The position numbers and the translations under genes were made by a program. The notes beneath the pieces were generated by a model, which saw only the letters and a program-made list of their open reading frames with translations, was not told where the DNA came from and did not search any database. Of a stretch of DNA of 28,147 nt, positions 1-7,654 are shown piece by piece. Every line of letters begins with the position of its first letter. The first letter of the stretch is position 1. Origin of the DNA: a virus; IMG/VR virus record IMGVR_UViG_3300026512_000697, positions 1-28,147 of that record. One strand, 5' to 3'.

Positions 1-414
1 TTATTTAACCCCATAAGTCCAACTTCTCATATCTCCACTAGAACTTAGCTTAGTATCTATATGAAGTCTATAATCTCCACCTGCACCAATCCAATGTGAG
101 CCTTGCCCTATTCCTGTAAAACCTGCTTGAATTATACAAGATAGAAAATGAAAATAATCTGATTTATTGTTAAATGTTTTCTTTTTAATATCTACTGCCT
201 TAGCACCATCTCCATTATCAATATGTGTACTTGTTGATTTTCTTCCAACTTTATTAACACTATAATCTTTACAAGTTGCACCCTGTTCTACATAGACTGG
301 TTTTCCGTAAAGCTCCCTTGCCTTATCTAATTTGTCTTTAGTATCTTGGTTAAGACTAGCACCACATCCACAAGGACATTTTAGATTCTCTTTTTCTTCA
401 TCAAAATATTTCAT
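1..414 (-). CDS. Endolysin, M15-type D-Ala-D-Ala peptidase
   Basis: 137 aa. It probably cuts the peptide cross-links of peptidoglycan at the end of infection. The zinc-site pattern of the M15 (VanY-like) peptidases is visible: H64 and D75 in STHIDNGDGAKAVDIK, and H118 in RLHID. A CPCGCG segment at residues 13-18 is common near the N-terminus of this phage subfamily. There is no signal peptide, so release to the periplasm would need the holin encoded just upstream (gap of 1 nt). It is the last gene of the leftward late operon. Length is normal for the single-domain family. The reaction is inferred from motifs. Confidence 0.85.
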   Translation of the reverse strand: MKYFDEEKENLKCPCGCGASLNQDTKDKLDKARELYGKPVYVEQGATCKDYSVNKVGRKSTSTHIDNGDGAKAVDIKKKTFNNKSDYFHFLSCIIQAGFTGIGQGSHWIGAGGDYRLHIDTKLSSSGDMRSWTYGVK

Positions 415-415
415 T

Positions 416-814
416 TTATTTCCCTTTTATCGTATTTATCCCATTCACCCCAAATGATGCAGTCACTATTGTAGCCCAAGACGCTGTTATAGGTGTAAAC
501 AAGTCTGTCATTAACTTAGAGGCTAATTTAGCTCCATCAACATCCCCAAATTTAAAAGCTACAACGAAAATAAGAACTGATGTTACAAGCAAATAATATC
601 CATAAGCCCAACTAGCGAATGTCGCTAAGTTTCTTCTCATCTTGCCGTTTGGATCTAATGTCTTAATAAATAAAGACTTAGCTTCTGCATCGATATGACC
701 TGCTTGTGCTTTTTCTATATCAGTATCAATCCATTCTTTAGCAATATTCTCAACTGTTTTAGTTGCACCACCTGTAAATATACTTGCTATTGTTCCCCCT
801 ATTGTTCCCCACAT
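416..814 (-). CDS. Holin, 3-TM (GTA/phage) type
   Basis: 132 aa inner-membrane protein expected to open the membrane for the downstream endolysin. A Gly/Ala-rich amphipathic start (residues 1-20) is followed by a charged stretch (TDIEKAQAGHIDAEAK). The segment MRRNLATFASWAYGYYLLVT then leads into hydrophobic helices at about 62-85 and 105-125. This charged-then-hydrophobic layout, with an arginine-containing entry to the membrane part, matches the family named holin of 3TMs. It sits directly between a TM/coiled-coil protein and the M15 endolysin, as in a lysis cassette. Assignment rests on topology and context. Confidence 0.7.
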   Translation of the reverse strand: MWGTIGGTIASIFTGGATKTVENIAKEWIDTDIEKAQAGHIDAEAKSLFIKTLDPNGKMRRNLATFASWAYGYYLLVTSVLIFVVAFKFGDVDGAKLASKLMTDLFTPITASWATIVTASFGVNGINTIKGK

Positions 815-816
815 GA

Positions 817-1227
817 TTAGTCCTTTTTCCTATCTATGGAAGCATAAGTGGAAATAGTATCGAGGAAATCGTCTAACTTCCCCTCCATCTTCTCTACTTT
901 TTGATTTGTATTTTTTGCGACTAATTCTAGGTTTTTTAAATGCAGTTCTAATTCTAGTTTAGATACAAACTTTGCTTCTGCTTTGCCCATATCTAAATGG
1001 GTTGATGTGTTTTGTTCAAGCACAACAATACGCTCAACATTTGCATCGATTTTCTTAAACTGTGCATTAAGTTTTTTATCTAAATCTTTTGAGTTTGTAC
1101 CACTTGTAGTTATATGTTTTTCCATATCTTCTTCAAGCCTTTCAACTCTATTTCTCAATACTGCGTATGTACCGATAACACCTGCAATGGCAATAACAAT
1201 ATTAACCATCCAACTTTCTAAATTCAT
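817..1227 (-). CDS. Membrane-anchored coiled-coil protein, spanin-like candidate
   Basis: 136 aa. One hydrophobic segment lies at residues 8-24 (MVNIVIAIAGVIGTYAVL). The rest is a long charged, heptad-like helix (RVERLEEDMEKH..., LDKKLNAQFKKIDANVERI..., LELELHLKNLELVAKNTNQKVEKMEGKLDDFL). This is the topology of an inner-membrane spanin (Rz-like) or of an accessory holin regulator. It lies in the lysis cassette, 2 nt upstream of the holin gene. No outer-membrane lipoprotein partner was recognised nearby, so spanin is only a hypothesis. The start is chosen on AAAGG six bases before the ATG. The start also overlaps the stop of a 10-codon ORF (ATGA). Confidence 0.55.
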   Translation of the reverse strand: MNLESWMVNIVIAIAGVIGTYAVLRNRVERLEEDMEKHITTSGTNSKDLDKKLNAQFKKIDANVERIVVLEQNTSTHLDMGKAEAKFVSKLELELHLKNLELVAKNTNQKVEKMEGKLDDFLDTISTYASIDRKKD

Positions 1228-1256
1228 ATTAAACCTTTCATTGCTTCATCTGCCAT
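1224..1256 (-). CDS. 10-codon coupled micro-ORF
   Basis: Reads MADEAMKGLI then TGA. It has a GAGAGG ribosome-binding site six bases before its ATG. Its stop overlaps the start of the TM/coiled-coil gene as ATGA. It may serve only to couple translation of gpD to the lysis genes; no function is claimed for the peptide. Confidence 0.3.
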   Translation of the reverse strand: MADEAMKGLI

Positions 1257-1259
1257 ATT

Positions 1260-2198
1260 TTACCTCTCGAATTCAATGGTCATCTCCCACCCACCACTAC
1301 TAAAGTTGTGATTGACTGATTTTATTTGATATTCTCCGTCATCTTCTAAAGTATCAGTTAGTTCTAAAATTCCACCAGCAAATACAATCTGTCCTATGGT
1401 AGATAAGCTTCCAGTAACTATTCTCTGGTTAGCTCTTTGTAAATATGCATCTGCTTTTAATTTTGCTTCGGCTTCATTTTTAAACGAACTTCTATATACA
1501 AGTTGTGGCATACCATCGCCAACAATAATATTTTTAGTTGTATTTGTTTTTGTATCGTGCCATGTAGCTTTACATGATTTGTAGAGTGTTTTATTTGAGT
1601 GCTTTGCAGATAGTGAACTACACTCATCAGCACTTATTGTATATTTTGGTAACTCATCACTTTTTTTATCATCTTTTACTTTTTTCATAAAGTATAGAGT
1701 GTTATTTTTTATGTTAAATATCGCATTCAAATCTCTAGCTATTCTATTTAAAAAATTTAGATCACTTTCATCATGCTGTGCAATACTAGTCATAAAAACA
1801 TCATCGAAATCGCTTTTTAACTCAAGACCGCTTCTATCTGCTATCTGAGAACATATATCTTTTATAGACAATTTTTCGTAAGTAATATCTCTTTTTTGTT
1901 TTAAAACATTGCTAAAATCAACACTTGTAGCATTTATCGTAATTCCCTGATGCTTATCCCATGTGCTACTTTGCACTTTAAAAATTCCACAAAAAGTTAA
2001 ATCATCACCATATCCTAAATATAGCTCCAACTCATCTTCATACTTTGGTCTGATAAATCCATCTGTTATTTTTATAGTGAGTTCATCGGCTTTTTCATTT
2101 GCTTCATCTTTAAAACTTATACTTGTATTGTTTTGTTTTAAAACTGTAGTTACATCATCGCCATTGGCAATGATTTTAAAATTGGGATACATCACCAT
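1260..2198 (-). CDS. D: Baseplate hub protein, P2 gpD / late control D family
   Basis: 312 aa. It forms the trimeric hub that links the tail tube to the spike (T4 gp27 analogue). The N-terminal half carries the typical DELTIKITDGFIRPKYEDELELYLGYG-type pattern (written here only as a family signature). The middle contains SFKDEANEKADEL and SDLNFLNRIARDLNAIF, the conserved pattern around the hub domain junction. The C-terminus has GEYQIKSVNHNFSSGGWEM, typical of D proteins. The order X then D after U and T is that of P2. It overlaps the upstream gpX gene by 7 nt, suggesting coupling. Confidence 0.88.
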   Translation of the reverse strand: MVMYPNFKIIANGDDVTTVLKQNNTSISFKDEANEKADELTIKITDGFIRPKYEDELELYLGYGDDLTFCGIFKVQSSTWDKHQGITINATSVDFSNVLKQKRDITYEKLSIKDICSQIADRSGLELKSDFDDVFMTSIAQHDESDLNFLNRIARDLNAIFNIKNNTLYFMKKVKDDKKSDELPKYTISADECSSLSAKHSNKTLYKSCKATWHDTKTNTTKNIIVGDGMPQLVYRSSFKNEAEAKLKADAYLQRANQRIVTGSLSTIGQIVFAGGILELTDTLEDDGEYQIKSVNHNFSSGGWEMTIEFER

Positions 2199-2401
2199 AG
2201 CTTTTTAGCCTTTGGAGTTATTTCTACATCTATTACTGGAAGATTTACTGTATCACCATCATTTAAAATTGGTTTTGTAGCTAGTATAGGGTTGTATGCT
2301 ATCACCTTATCAAACACGGATAGTGTTTTATACTCTTTATAGATTATTTGGTCTAGTCTATCGCCATCTTGAGCTTTATATTGCTTCATAACTAAAACCA
2401 T
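2192..2401 (-). CDS. X: Tail protein X, LysM-like
   Basis: 69 aa, the usual size for P2 gpX. It shows one LysM-like fold signature: YKAQDGDRLDQIIYKEY, then VIAYNP and LNDGDTVNLP. In P2-like tails this protein helps to complete the baseplate or tube end. It overlaps gpU upstream by 26 nt and gpD downstream by 7 nt, so all three are probably translated together from the promoter module before U. Confidence 0.85.
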   Translation of the reverse strand: MVLVMKQYKAQDGDRLDQIIYKEYKTLSVFDKVIAYNPILATKPILNDGDTVNLPVIDVEITPKAKKLW

Positions 2402-2762
2402 CCCCTACAACTGCCAGGTCTATTTTAAACTCTTGTTTTAAAAACGCACCATCTTTTAAAAAACCACTTCTACTTAACTCAAGTGCTAAGATTAGGATTG
2501 TTTTACAAGTTCCATCGCTAAAAGCTAAAATACGAGGCTGTTTGGCTCTTGCCATTAACTCAAAATCTCTCAATTGCTTTTGAGACTTAGCTATAAGAGT
2601 ACCTTTTAACTCTATAGCCTCCTCGTACATTCCAGTAGATTGCCAGTTGTCAAAATTACCAAGTCTTTTTGACTGATTAAATACAAAGTTTATAGTTCTC
2701 TTGAGTTCATCAAAGGCAGTGTCATTTATATCAAATGTAAATTCATCTATTTGTGCTAACAC
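2376..2762 (-). CDS. U: Tail completion protein, P2 gpU family
   Basis: 128 aa. Recognised by the MLAQIDEFTFDIND start, the KRLGNFDNWQSTG segment and the middle FELMARAKQPRILAFSDG, a gpU pattern (cargo written as separate parts). In P2, U is needed for tail completion. The start codon is GTG with AAGG seven bases upstream. It is the first gene after the 81-bp gap that holds promoter module A, so it begins the third late transcription block (U-X-D-lysis). Confidence 0.82.
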   Translation of the reverse strand: MLAQIDEFTFDINDTAFDELKRTINFVFNQSKRLGNFDNWQSTGMYEEAIELKGTLIAKSQKQLRDFELMARAKQPRILAFSDGTCKTILILALELSRSGFLKDGAFLKQEFKIDLAVVGDGFSYEAI

Positions 2763-2792
2763 TCACAAGCCTTGGTTTTAAATTATGGGTGT

Positions 2793-2840
2793 ATTATCTT
2801 TAAAAAATGAAGTTAAAAAAAGGTCATATTTGTTGGCATA
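2793..2840 (-). promoter_or_regulatory. Late promoter module A
   Basis: The block 2812-2840 is repeated perfectly at 16810-16838. On the leftward strand it reads TATGCCAACAAATATGACC, then seven T, then AAC. Exactly 13 bp further is GATAATAC (-10 hexamer 2793-2798). The predicted transcription start is about 25 nt before the GTG of U. A T-rich -35 position overlaps the end of the repeat, so the rest of the repeat may bind a phage activator. The function is inferred from repetition, spacing and position. Confidence 0.65.
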
Positions 2841-2843
2841 AAA

Positions 2844-5189
2844 CTAAATCACCTCATCGCTCAAATTTCTATCATTTCCTTGTTGCAACATTGCTCTTTT
2901 TATTGCCTTTTCTATATCAATACTACTTGATGGGTTATTTACAATAACTTTTACATGGTTTGTTTGCTGCATAGCTTGTTTTTCTTTTTGTATTTTTGGA
3001 ACTGGAGGTATGTATTGTGGCTGAGAAGCTACCAACTGTGTGCTTACAGCTGTTGCAACTGCTACCTTTTTCATTGTAGCACCTGGATTAAAGTTTGGAT
3101 TATTCGCAGACTTATCCTTTGTCTGCTCTTTTTCATCGCTACCAAATCCAAAAAAACCTTTTATCGCAGACCCTATATTTTTAAGTTTGCTTACTGACTT
3201 CCCAAACCAATCAAATTTGCCCGACAACCAATCAAATGCTTTGCCAAAGCCATTCATTAACAACCCAAGCGGAGACCATTTAAAAATTGTTTTTACAAAT
3301 CCCCATACCTTATCTACACCGCCTTTAAACCAGTCAAACTTATTATATGCCCATACAAGCCCACCAACTAATGCACCTATAGCAATTACGACAAGTCCTA
3401 TAGGATTTGCACTTAATACAAAATTAACACCCATCATAGCTACTTTAAAAATTCCACTTGCTATTGCTCCAGCTTTTTGTGCTATTGCATATCTACTAGT
3501 CCATAGTGTTGCTATCTTCGTTTTTGTAGCGATTACTCCTTGCCAAAAAGCGAGTGCTTTAGCTTTAACAGTTGTGTAAAATATTTGTGCTTTATTGAGT
3601 GCCAATGCTCGACCCTCTGCACTAGTCCAAAAAACTGCTAATTTAAAACCACGATAAAGTGATCCGAAACCATCTGTTACAAAACTAAAAGCATATCTAA
3701 GTGCAAATGCAGAGACGCTAAGTGCTATCATGCCTCCACCAACTCCACCAATAACAGTTGCTAAAGTTCTATGATTTTCTATAAAGCTATTTAAACCTTG
3801 AGTAACACTTGTAATCCCACTTGTAATTCCTTTTAAAGCTGGTAAAAACAGAGATGTCGCAGATATACTAACTCCCTCTAATGCACTTCCAAGAGCTTTA
3901 AAACTACCCTTTACAGTATCGTTTTGTTGTTTTGCGATTCGACTTGCTGTGCCTTTGTAATTTTTGATTACATCAAGATATTTAGTTATCCCTTTAGCTC
4001 CCTCTTTGGATACGAGTTCAGCTACTCCTGCTGCAGCTTCCTCACCAAATATATCTTTATATATAGACAACTGTTCGCCACTTCCCATTCCTTTGGTAGC
4101 CTTTGCAACATCTCCTAATATCTCCACCATATTTCGCATATTGCCGTTTGCATCTAAAGTATCAACTCCTAACTTTTTGAGAGTTTTAGAAGCTCCACTA
4201 CTTGGTGCTGCCAAACTTAAAAGCATTTTTCTAAGTGTTGTTCCAGCTTGAGAGCCTTTTATACCCACATTGCCGAGTAATCCAGCCATTGCAGAGGCTT
4301 CCTCTAAACTCATACCAGCTTTTCTTGCTACTGGTCCTACATATTTCATAGTTTCGCCAAGTTTTGCTAAGTCTGTATTTGCAGTTGTAAAAGTTTTAGC
4401 TAATATATCACTAACATTTCCCATATCTTTAGCTTTTAAACCAAAACCACTTAAAATATCACTCGCTATATCACTTGTCATTGCTAAATCTGTTTGACCA
4501 GCACTCGCAAGATTTAAAAGACCAGGCATTGCTTTTATAGTTTCATTTGCTTTAAAACCAGCCATTGCCAAGTATTGCATACCCTGTCCGACTTCACTTG
4601 CACTAAATGTAGTTGAAGTTCCGAGTTGTCTTGCAGTAGAATTTAATTTTTTAAACTCTTCATTTGTAGCACCACTCAAAGCCTTAACTCTTGCCATTGA
4701 GCTTTCAAACTCTATACCAGCTTTAAAAGGTGCTGCTATTGCATACCCAATAGCAAGTTTATCAAGCATTTGTCCTTTTAGATTATCTCTTACACCTTTT
4801 CTTTGTTGTGAGTTTGCTATAGAAATACCAACTTTACTTTTTACACCCTCAAGCTTACTAAAAGCTTTTTGTAACTTAGAAGCATTTTTTAACTCAATGC
4901 CATACTTTCTTGCCTCAAGCTTTGCTTCTAAAAAAGCTTTTTTAGTCATCTTGATTTTATTTTTTAGTTCACTACTTCCCCCACCAGCTCTTTTTTGTGC
5001 TTTTTGTAGTTGCTGGAGTTCTCTGTTTAAACCCAGGACTTTACCAGTAAGTCCTTTTTGAAAACTAATCGACTTTAAACTCTTTGATAAGGCTCGTCCT
5101 TTCTCATCAATAGTCTTAAAAGCACTACCAAAACTACTCTGTAAGGCTACACCTATACCAAAACTTATCCCTATTGATTTAACAGACAT
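2844..5189 (-). CDS. T: Tail tape measure protein (P2 gpT, TP901 core)
   Basis: 781 aa. It fixes tail length and crosses the host membrane during DNA injection. An N-terminal coiled coil (about 30-130) is rich in K/L/E. The TP901 tape measure core spans about 150-430: FESSMARVKALSG, LGTSTTFSASEVGQGMQYLAMAG, LGNVGIKGSQAGTTLRKMLL and similar parts. Hydrophobic stretches follow at about 475-495 and 590-615. The C-terminus is basic and Gln-rich. There is a strong AAAAGGAG site seven bases before the ATG. It follows E/E', as in P2. It is shorter than many tape measures, predicting a fairly short tail. Confidence 0.9.
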   Translation of the reverse strand: MSVKSIGISFGIGVALQSSFGSAFKTIDEKGRALSKSLKSISFQKGLTGKVLGLNRELQQLQKAQKRAGGGSSELKNKIKMTKKAFLEAKLEARKYGIELKNASKLQKAFSKLEGVKSKVGISIANSQQRKGVRDNLKGQMLDKLAIGYAIAAPFKAGIEFESSMARVKALSGATNEEFKKLNSTARQLGTSTTFSASEVGQGMQYLAMAGFKANETIKAMPGLLNLASAGQTDLAMTSDIASDILSGFGLKAKDMGNVSDILAKTFTTANTDLAKLGETMKYVGPVARKAGMSLEEASAMAGLLGNVGIKGSQAGTTLRKMLLSLAAPSSGASKTLKKLGVDTLDANGNMRNMVEILGDVAKATKGMGSGEQLSIYKDIFGEEAAAGVAELVSKEGAKGITKYLDVIKNYKGTASRIAKQQNDTVKGSFKALGSALEGVSISATSLFLPALKGITSGITSVTQGLNSFIENHRTLATVIGGVGGGMIALSVSAFALRYAFSFVTDGFGSLYRGFKLAVFWTSAEGRALALNKAQIFYTTVKAKALAFWQGVIATKTKIATLWTSRYAIAQKAGAIASGIFKVAMMGVNFVLSANPIGLVVIAIGALVGGLVWAYNKFDWFKGGVDKVWGFVKTIFKWSPLGLLMNGFGKAFDWLSGKFDWFGKSVSKLKNIGSAIKGFFGFGSDEKEQTKDKSANNPNFNPGATMKKVAVATAVSTQLVASQPQYIPPVPKIQKEKQAMQQTNHVKVIVNNPSSSIDIEKAIKRAMLQQGNDRNLSDEVI

Positions 5190-5211
5190 CTCAACTCCTT
5201 TTTGCTACAAT
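5183..5211 (+). promoter_or_regulatory. Possible rightward promoter of the antisense membrane ORF
   Basis: Extended -10 TGCTACAAT (hexamer TACAAT 5206-5211) with CAGACA 17 bp upstream (four of six match TTGACA). The ATG at 5218 lies only six bases after the -10, so a transcript would be nearly leaderless. No Shine-Dalgarno site precedes the ATG, consistent with that. Confidence 0.35.
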
Positions 5212-5217
5212 ACCTAC

Positions 5218-5457
5218 ATGAATGACTTTATAGATAAACATTTTTATTTTGTATCCTTTTGTATAGGATTTTTAACTATTGCTATATTTGACTATAGTGC
5301 CATAACTGATGATACTTTCACTTTTATAGTTATATCCCCAGTTATAGCACCATTTATAGGTGCTATAGTTATGATTGGACTGGCTCTACTAAGAGGTGCT
5401 ATTGCTCTCCTCGGAGATTTCTTTCGTCTCGTTAGTAAAGCTCACAAAATCACTTAG
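5218..5457 (+). CDS. Small membrane protein on the opposite strand (moron candidate)
   Basis: 79 aa, the only rightward ORF here that reads like a real protein. Two hydrophobic segments lie at about residues 8-24 and 33-66, with charged ends (MNDFIDKHF and RLVSKAHKIT). It fills the otherwise empty 199 bp between the E' stop (5388/5389) and the tape measure start. Its 3' part overlaps E' in antisense (5389-5457). An extended -10 box lies just upstream. A gene inserted against the operon with its own promoter is typical of a lysogenic-conversion moron, for example superinfection exclusion. No homologue is recognised, and it could still be a chance ORF. Confidence 0.45.
   Translation: MNDFIDKHFYFVSFCIGFLTIAIFDYSAITDDTFTFIVISPVIAPFIGAIVMIGLALLRGAIALLGDFFRLVSKAHKIT
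5343..5366. repeat. 9-bp inverted repeat in the E'-T gap
   Basis: Arms TATAGCACC (5343-5351) and GGTGCTATA (5358-5366) with a six-base loop. It lies just downstream of the E' stop on the leftward strand and inside the rightward membrane ORF. There is no U-tract, so it is not a standard terminator. It might attenuate or stabilise the late transcript, or be incidental. Confidence 0.4.
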
Positions 5458-5750
5458 ATCCATTTTTAGCATATCTTCAAAAGAGAAGTGCAACCAATGA
5501 CCCATATAAGCCATTGATTTAACACAATCTTTCCAATCTATGACAAAAAACCTTTTAGCACCTCATCAATTTTGTTAAAATCTTTCATACTAAGTTCATC
5601 TACCTCATCAGGAGTAAGTCCTGTAAGGTTTACTATCAAAGCCAACTCTTTATCAAACTCATCAGCTATATCGCTAACGAGCTTCATATCTTTTACTTTA
5701 GGCTCTCTCATCTCGATTTCTTTGCCATCGCTTAGTTTTATTTTTTTCAT
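5389..5750 (-). CDS. E': Tail assembly chaperone E+E' (predicted -1 frameshift product)
   Basis: About 120 aa if the ribosome slips -1 at the T TTT TTG site (5544-5550) near the end of E. The -1 frame then stays open for 51 codons: VIDWKDCVKSMAYMGHW, LHFSFEDMLKMDLSDF, then a polar Ser/Glu-rich end and TAG at 5389. The composition (paired W, hydrophobic helix, SFEDMLKMDL) looks like genuine protein. In P2 the E gene makes E and E+E' by the same -1 shift at the same heptamer; the pair acts as chaperone for the tape measure. Gene order FII-E/E'-T agrees. Sequence shows slippery site and open frame; efficiency is unknown. Confidence 0.75.
5538..5750 (-). CDS. E: Tail assembly chaperone E (unshifted product)
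   Basis: 70 aa. It begins MKKIKLSDGKEIEMREPKV, the usual opening of phage tail assembly chaperones of the P2 E / Mu gp41 type, followed by an acidic helical region (LTGLTPDEVDELSMKDFNKIDEVLKGF). It lies between the tail tube gene FII and the tape measure, the fixed place for this protein. AAGGAG precedes the ATG. It ends at TAG (5538-5540), two codons after the slippery heptamer. Confidence 0.8.
   Translation of the reverse strand: MKKIKLSDGKEIEMREPKVKDMKLVSDIADEFDKELALIVNLTGLTPDEVDELSMKDFNKIDEVLKGFLS
5544..5550 (-). promoter_or_regulatory. -1 ribosomal frameshift site T TTT TTG
   Basis: On the leftward strand the zero-frame codons are GGT TTT TTG TCA TAG. The heptamer fits X XXY YYZ and is the one known from P2 gene E. 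The normal stop is two codons on, and the -1 frame is open beyond it. Confidence 0.75.
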
Positions 5751-5759
5751 ACTGTCTCC

Positions 5760-6260
5760 TTATTGTATATGTGATCTTAAATCTGCTAGATAATCAACAC
5801 CATCAATTATGCATATCATATTTTCAGTATCTAGCATAACTGCTTCTTTTCCATCTATTGTCATGATGTATTTGTTTACATTCATTTTGACTTTTCTTTC
5901 AACTTCACTATTCGCTTTCCAGGTTCCGTCATCGACTTCTATCTCGCCTTGTAGAGTAGCTATAGCTGGAATGTGGCTTCCACCCTGGGTAATACTTCCC
6001 TTTATAGTAAAGTTTGCACCAAGACCAGTTGCAGTTCCAGCTGCCATCGCTGCATAAACAGCTGGAGAGTATTCACTTAATGTAAATTCTGCCTCAAGCT
6101 TTTCAATAGTTCCGATATTTATATCTTTTTCATATCCACCTCTTTCTACTGTTTGCTTTTTAAACTTCACTTGGGGCAATTTAGCCTCTTTTGAAGTACC
6201 AAGGTGTCCGATACCATCTACAAAGATATTTATATCTTTCATCATTTGTGCGAATTTCAT
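5760..6260 (-). CDS. FII: Major tail tube protein (P2 FII family)
   Basis: 166 aa, the usual length. It forms the inner tube of the contractile tail. Family signs are the N-terminal DINIFVDGIGHLG, the KLPQVKFKKQTVERGG segment, and the C-terminal KYIMTIDGKEAVMLDTENMI (parts). It follows the sheath gene by 10 nt and precedes E. AAGGAG is well placed before the ATG. No anomalies seen. Confidence 0.93.
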   Translation of the reverse strand: MKFAQMMKDINIFVDGIGHLGTSKEAKLPQVKFKKQTVERGGYEKDINIGTIEKLEAEFTLSEYSPAVYAAMAAGTATGLGANFTIKGSITQGGSHIPAIATLQGEIEVDDGTWKANSEVERKVKMNVNKYIMTIDGKEAVMLDTENMICIIDGVDYLADLRSHIQ

Positions 6261-6270
6261 TTTCTACTCC

Positions 6271-7392
6271 TTACCCATTTATATAGTTTATTAAAGTGTC
6301 GCCCCAGTTATCAGAGTACACAAGTTCGATATTAAGCTCTCTAATACTTGGCATATCTTGTACCAATACAGTTAGATAAAACTTACCAGCTGTTACAGTT
6401 GCTTTAGTATTTTTTTCAGGGTCAAAGAACACATCAAAACCTATTACTACATTGTTACCTTTAAGTTCATTCATAAACTCAATTATAGACTTTTTAACCC
6501 ATATTAATTGGTCGGCTTCTCTATCTCTTGCCCATTTGTTAGCTTTAAGTATTGCAGCTAAAAGTCTGTGGAATGTTCGCACTCTATCAAGGCTTTGCCA
6601 AATAGGGTCAATATCTGTAGTTTCAAATCCGTATGTTCTCCAACCTACATCTTTAAGTATCATAGACACCGATTTTTGTCTTAATCTTCTAGCTTCACAA
6701 TCTGAACCATCTAAGTATTCAATAACTCTTTGAGTACCAGCTACACCTTTTGCTATTCTGTTTGAGTGGTTTTTTGCCCATCCAAAAGCAGTATTTCCAT
6801 CGTGATAAGCTATGATACCAGCCATCAAAGAACTAAATGGTATTAGCTTACCATCAGCATTATATCTACCAGTACCAACTAGCAAATACTTACTACCAAA
6901 GTTATTTACAAAGTTAGATACACCAGCTTCATCAACACTAAAATCATCTACAATACCAGTGGTCCATAAAGCACTAGATACACTATCAACTTTTGCAGCT
7001 ACTTCTACATCAGCACTATATTCAGGTGTGATAATCAAACCATTTTTAAGGTCAATACCTATTACTGGGTCTGATTGCTTCAGCATATCAAGCCCCTCTA
7101 AAACATTTGTCTTATTTACAGCACTATCATCATCAAGTGTAGATATATGCACTACAATAGGACAATTTACCCCTTGTAAGCTTATACCAGTAAGTGCTAC
7201 TTCTAAAGTGCCATCTGTGATATTGTTATCTTTTACATACTCTAAACCCTCATCTGCATTATTGAACTTCATAAGCCCAGTGTCACCAGCATTTGCTGTA
7301 GCTACAATCCCAATAGGTGTAGAACTACTTATGCTTATAGGTCTTGCAGCTTGTACCCCAAAACTTCCATTAATTCCGAAATTTAAATCCAT
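6271..7392 (-). CDS. FI: Tail sheath protein (P2 FI family)
   Basis: 373 aa contractile sheath subunit. Visible family patterns: IGIVATANAG near the N-terminus, a variable middle domain, KGVAGTQRVIEYLDGSDCEARRL, and the conserved GWRTYGFETTDIDPIWQSLDRVRTFHRLL region (quoted in part) with the C-terminal sheath fold. The IDPIW and VRTFHRLL motifs are typical of P2-type sheaths. It is followed closely by the tube gene, the standard order. Confidence 0.92.
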   Translation of the reverse strand: MDLNFGINGSFGVQAARPISISSSTPIGIVATANAGDTGLMKFNNADEGLEYVKDNNITDGTLEVALTGISLQGVNCPIVVHISTLDDDSAVNKTNVLEGLDMLKQSDPVIGIDLKNGLIITPEYSADVEVAAKVDSVSSALWTTGIVDDFSVDEAGVSNFVNNFGSKYLLVGTGRYNADGKLIPFSSLMAGIIAYHDGNTAFGWAKNHSNRIAKGVAGTQRVIEYLDGSDCEARRLRQKSVSMILKDVGWRTYGFETTDIDPIWQSLDRVRTFHRLLAAILKANKWARDREADQLIWVKKSIIEFMNELKGNNVVIGFDVFFDPEKNTKATVTAGKFYLTVLVQDMPSIRELNIELVYSDNWGDTLINYING

Positions 7393-7396
7393 CTTT

Positions 7397-7645
7397 CTAT
7401 TCTCCTTTGCTTTTAATGCAATGCTTCGCTTCTAAAACTCTTAGAAACTTACACACTAATTTGTCAAACCAAGTAGCCTTATCGCTCTCAATTCTTCTAC
7501 CAATATGACTACTAATCGTTTCATCTTGGCTACCGTTCCAAAGTAGTACATTAAACATTTGGTCTAATACTAAAAGAAACCTCATAGTGCGACCTCTTTT
7601 ATTCATATCATTCTCAAACTTTTTAATGTACTGTTTTTTGTTCAT
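7397..7645 (-). CDS. Conserved phage protein with LDQ...DETISS...R signature
   Basis: 82 aa, rich in basic residues, with no TM segment. The stretch LLVLDQMFNVLLWNGSQDET followed by ISSHIGRR resembles a group of small phage proteins often found near tail-fibre or lysis genes. I cannot name a verified function. It lies between the tail-fibre assembly gene and the sheath gene, 4 nt before the latter. The C-terminus contains KLVCKFLRVLEAKHC. Confidence 0.6.
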   Translation of the reverse strand: MNKKQYIKKFENDMNKRGRTMRFLLVLDQMFNVLLWNGSQDETISSHIGRRIESDKATWFDKLVCKFLRVLEAKHCIKSKGE

Positions 7646-7654
7646 ATCTTCAAC

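Noticed and set aside
2812-2840. The seven-T run of the promoter repeat as an intrinsic terminator
   Set aside because: No stable GC stem precedes the T run in either copy.
3040-3579. 179-aa plus-strand ORF opposite the tape measure gene
   Set aside because: Ser/Pro/Leu-rich translation of the antisense strand of a clear TP901 gene; no ribosome site; a shadow.
6812-7435. 207-aa plus-strand ORF opposite the sheath gene
   Set aside because: Low-complexity Ser/Thr/Pro composition and full overlap with FI; a shadow despite its length.
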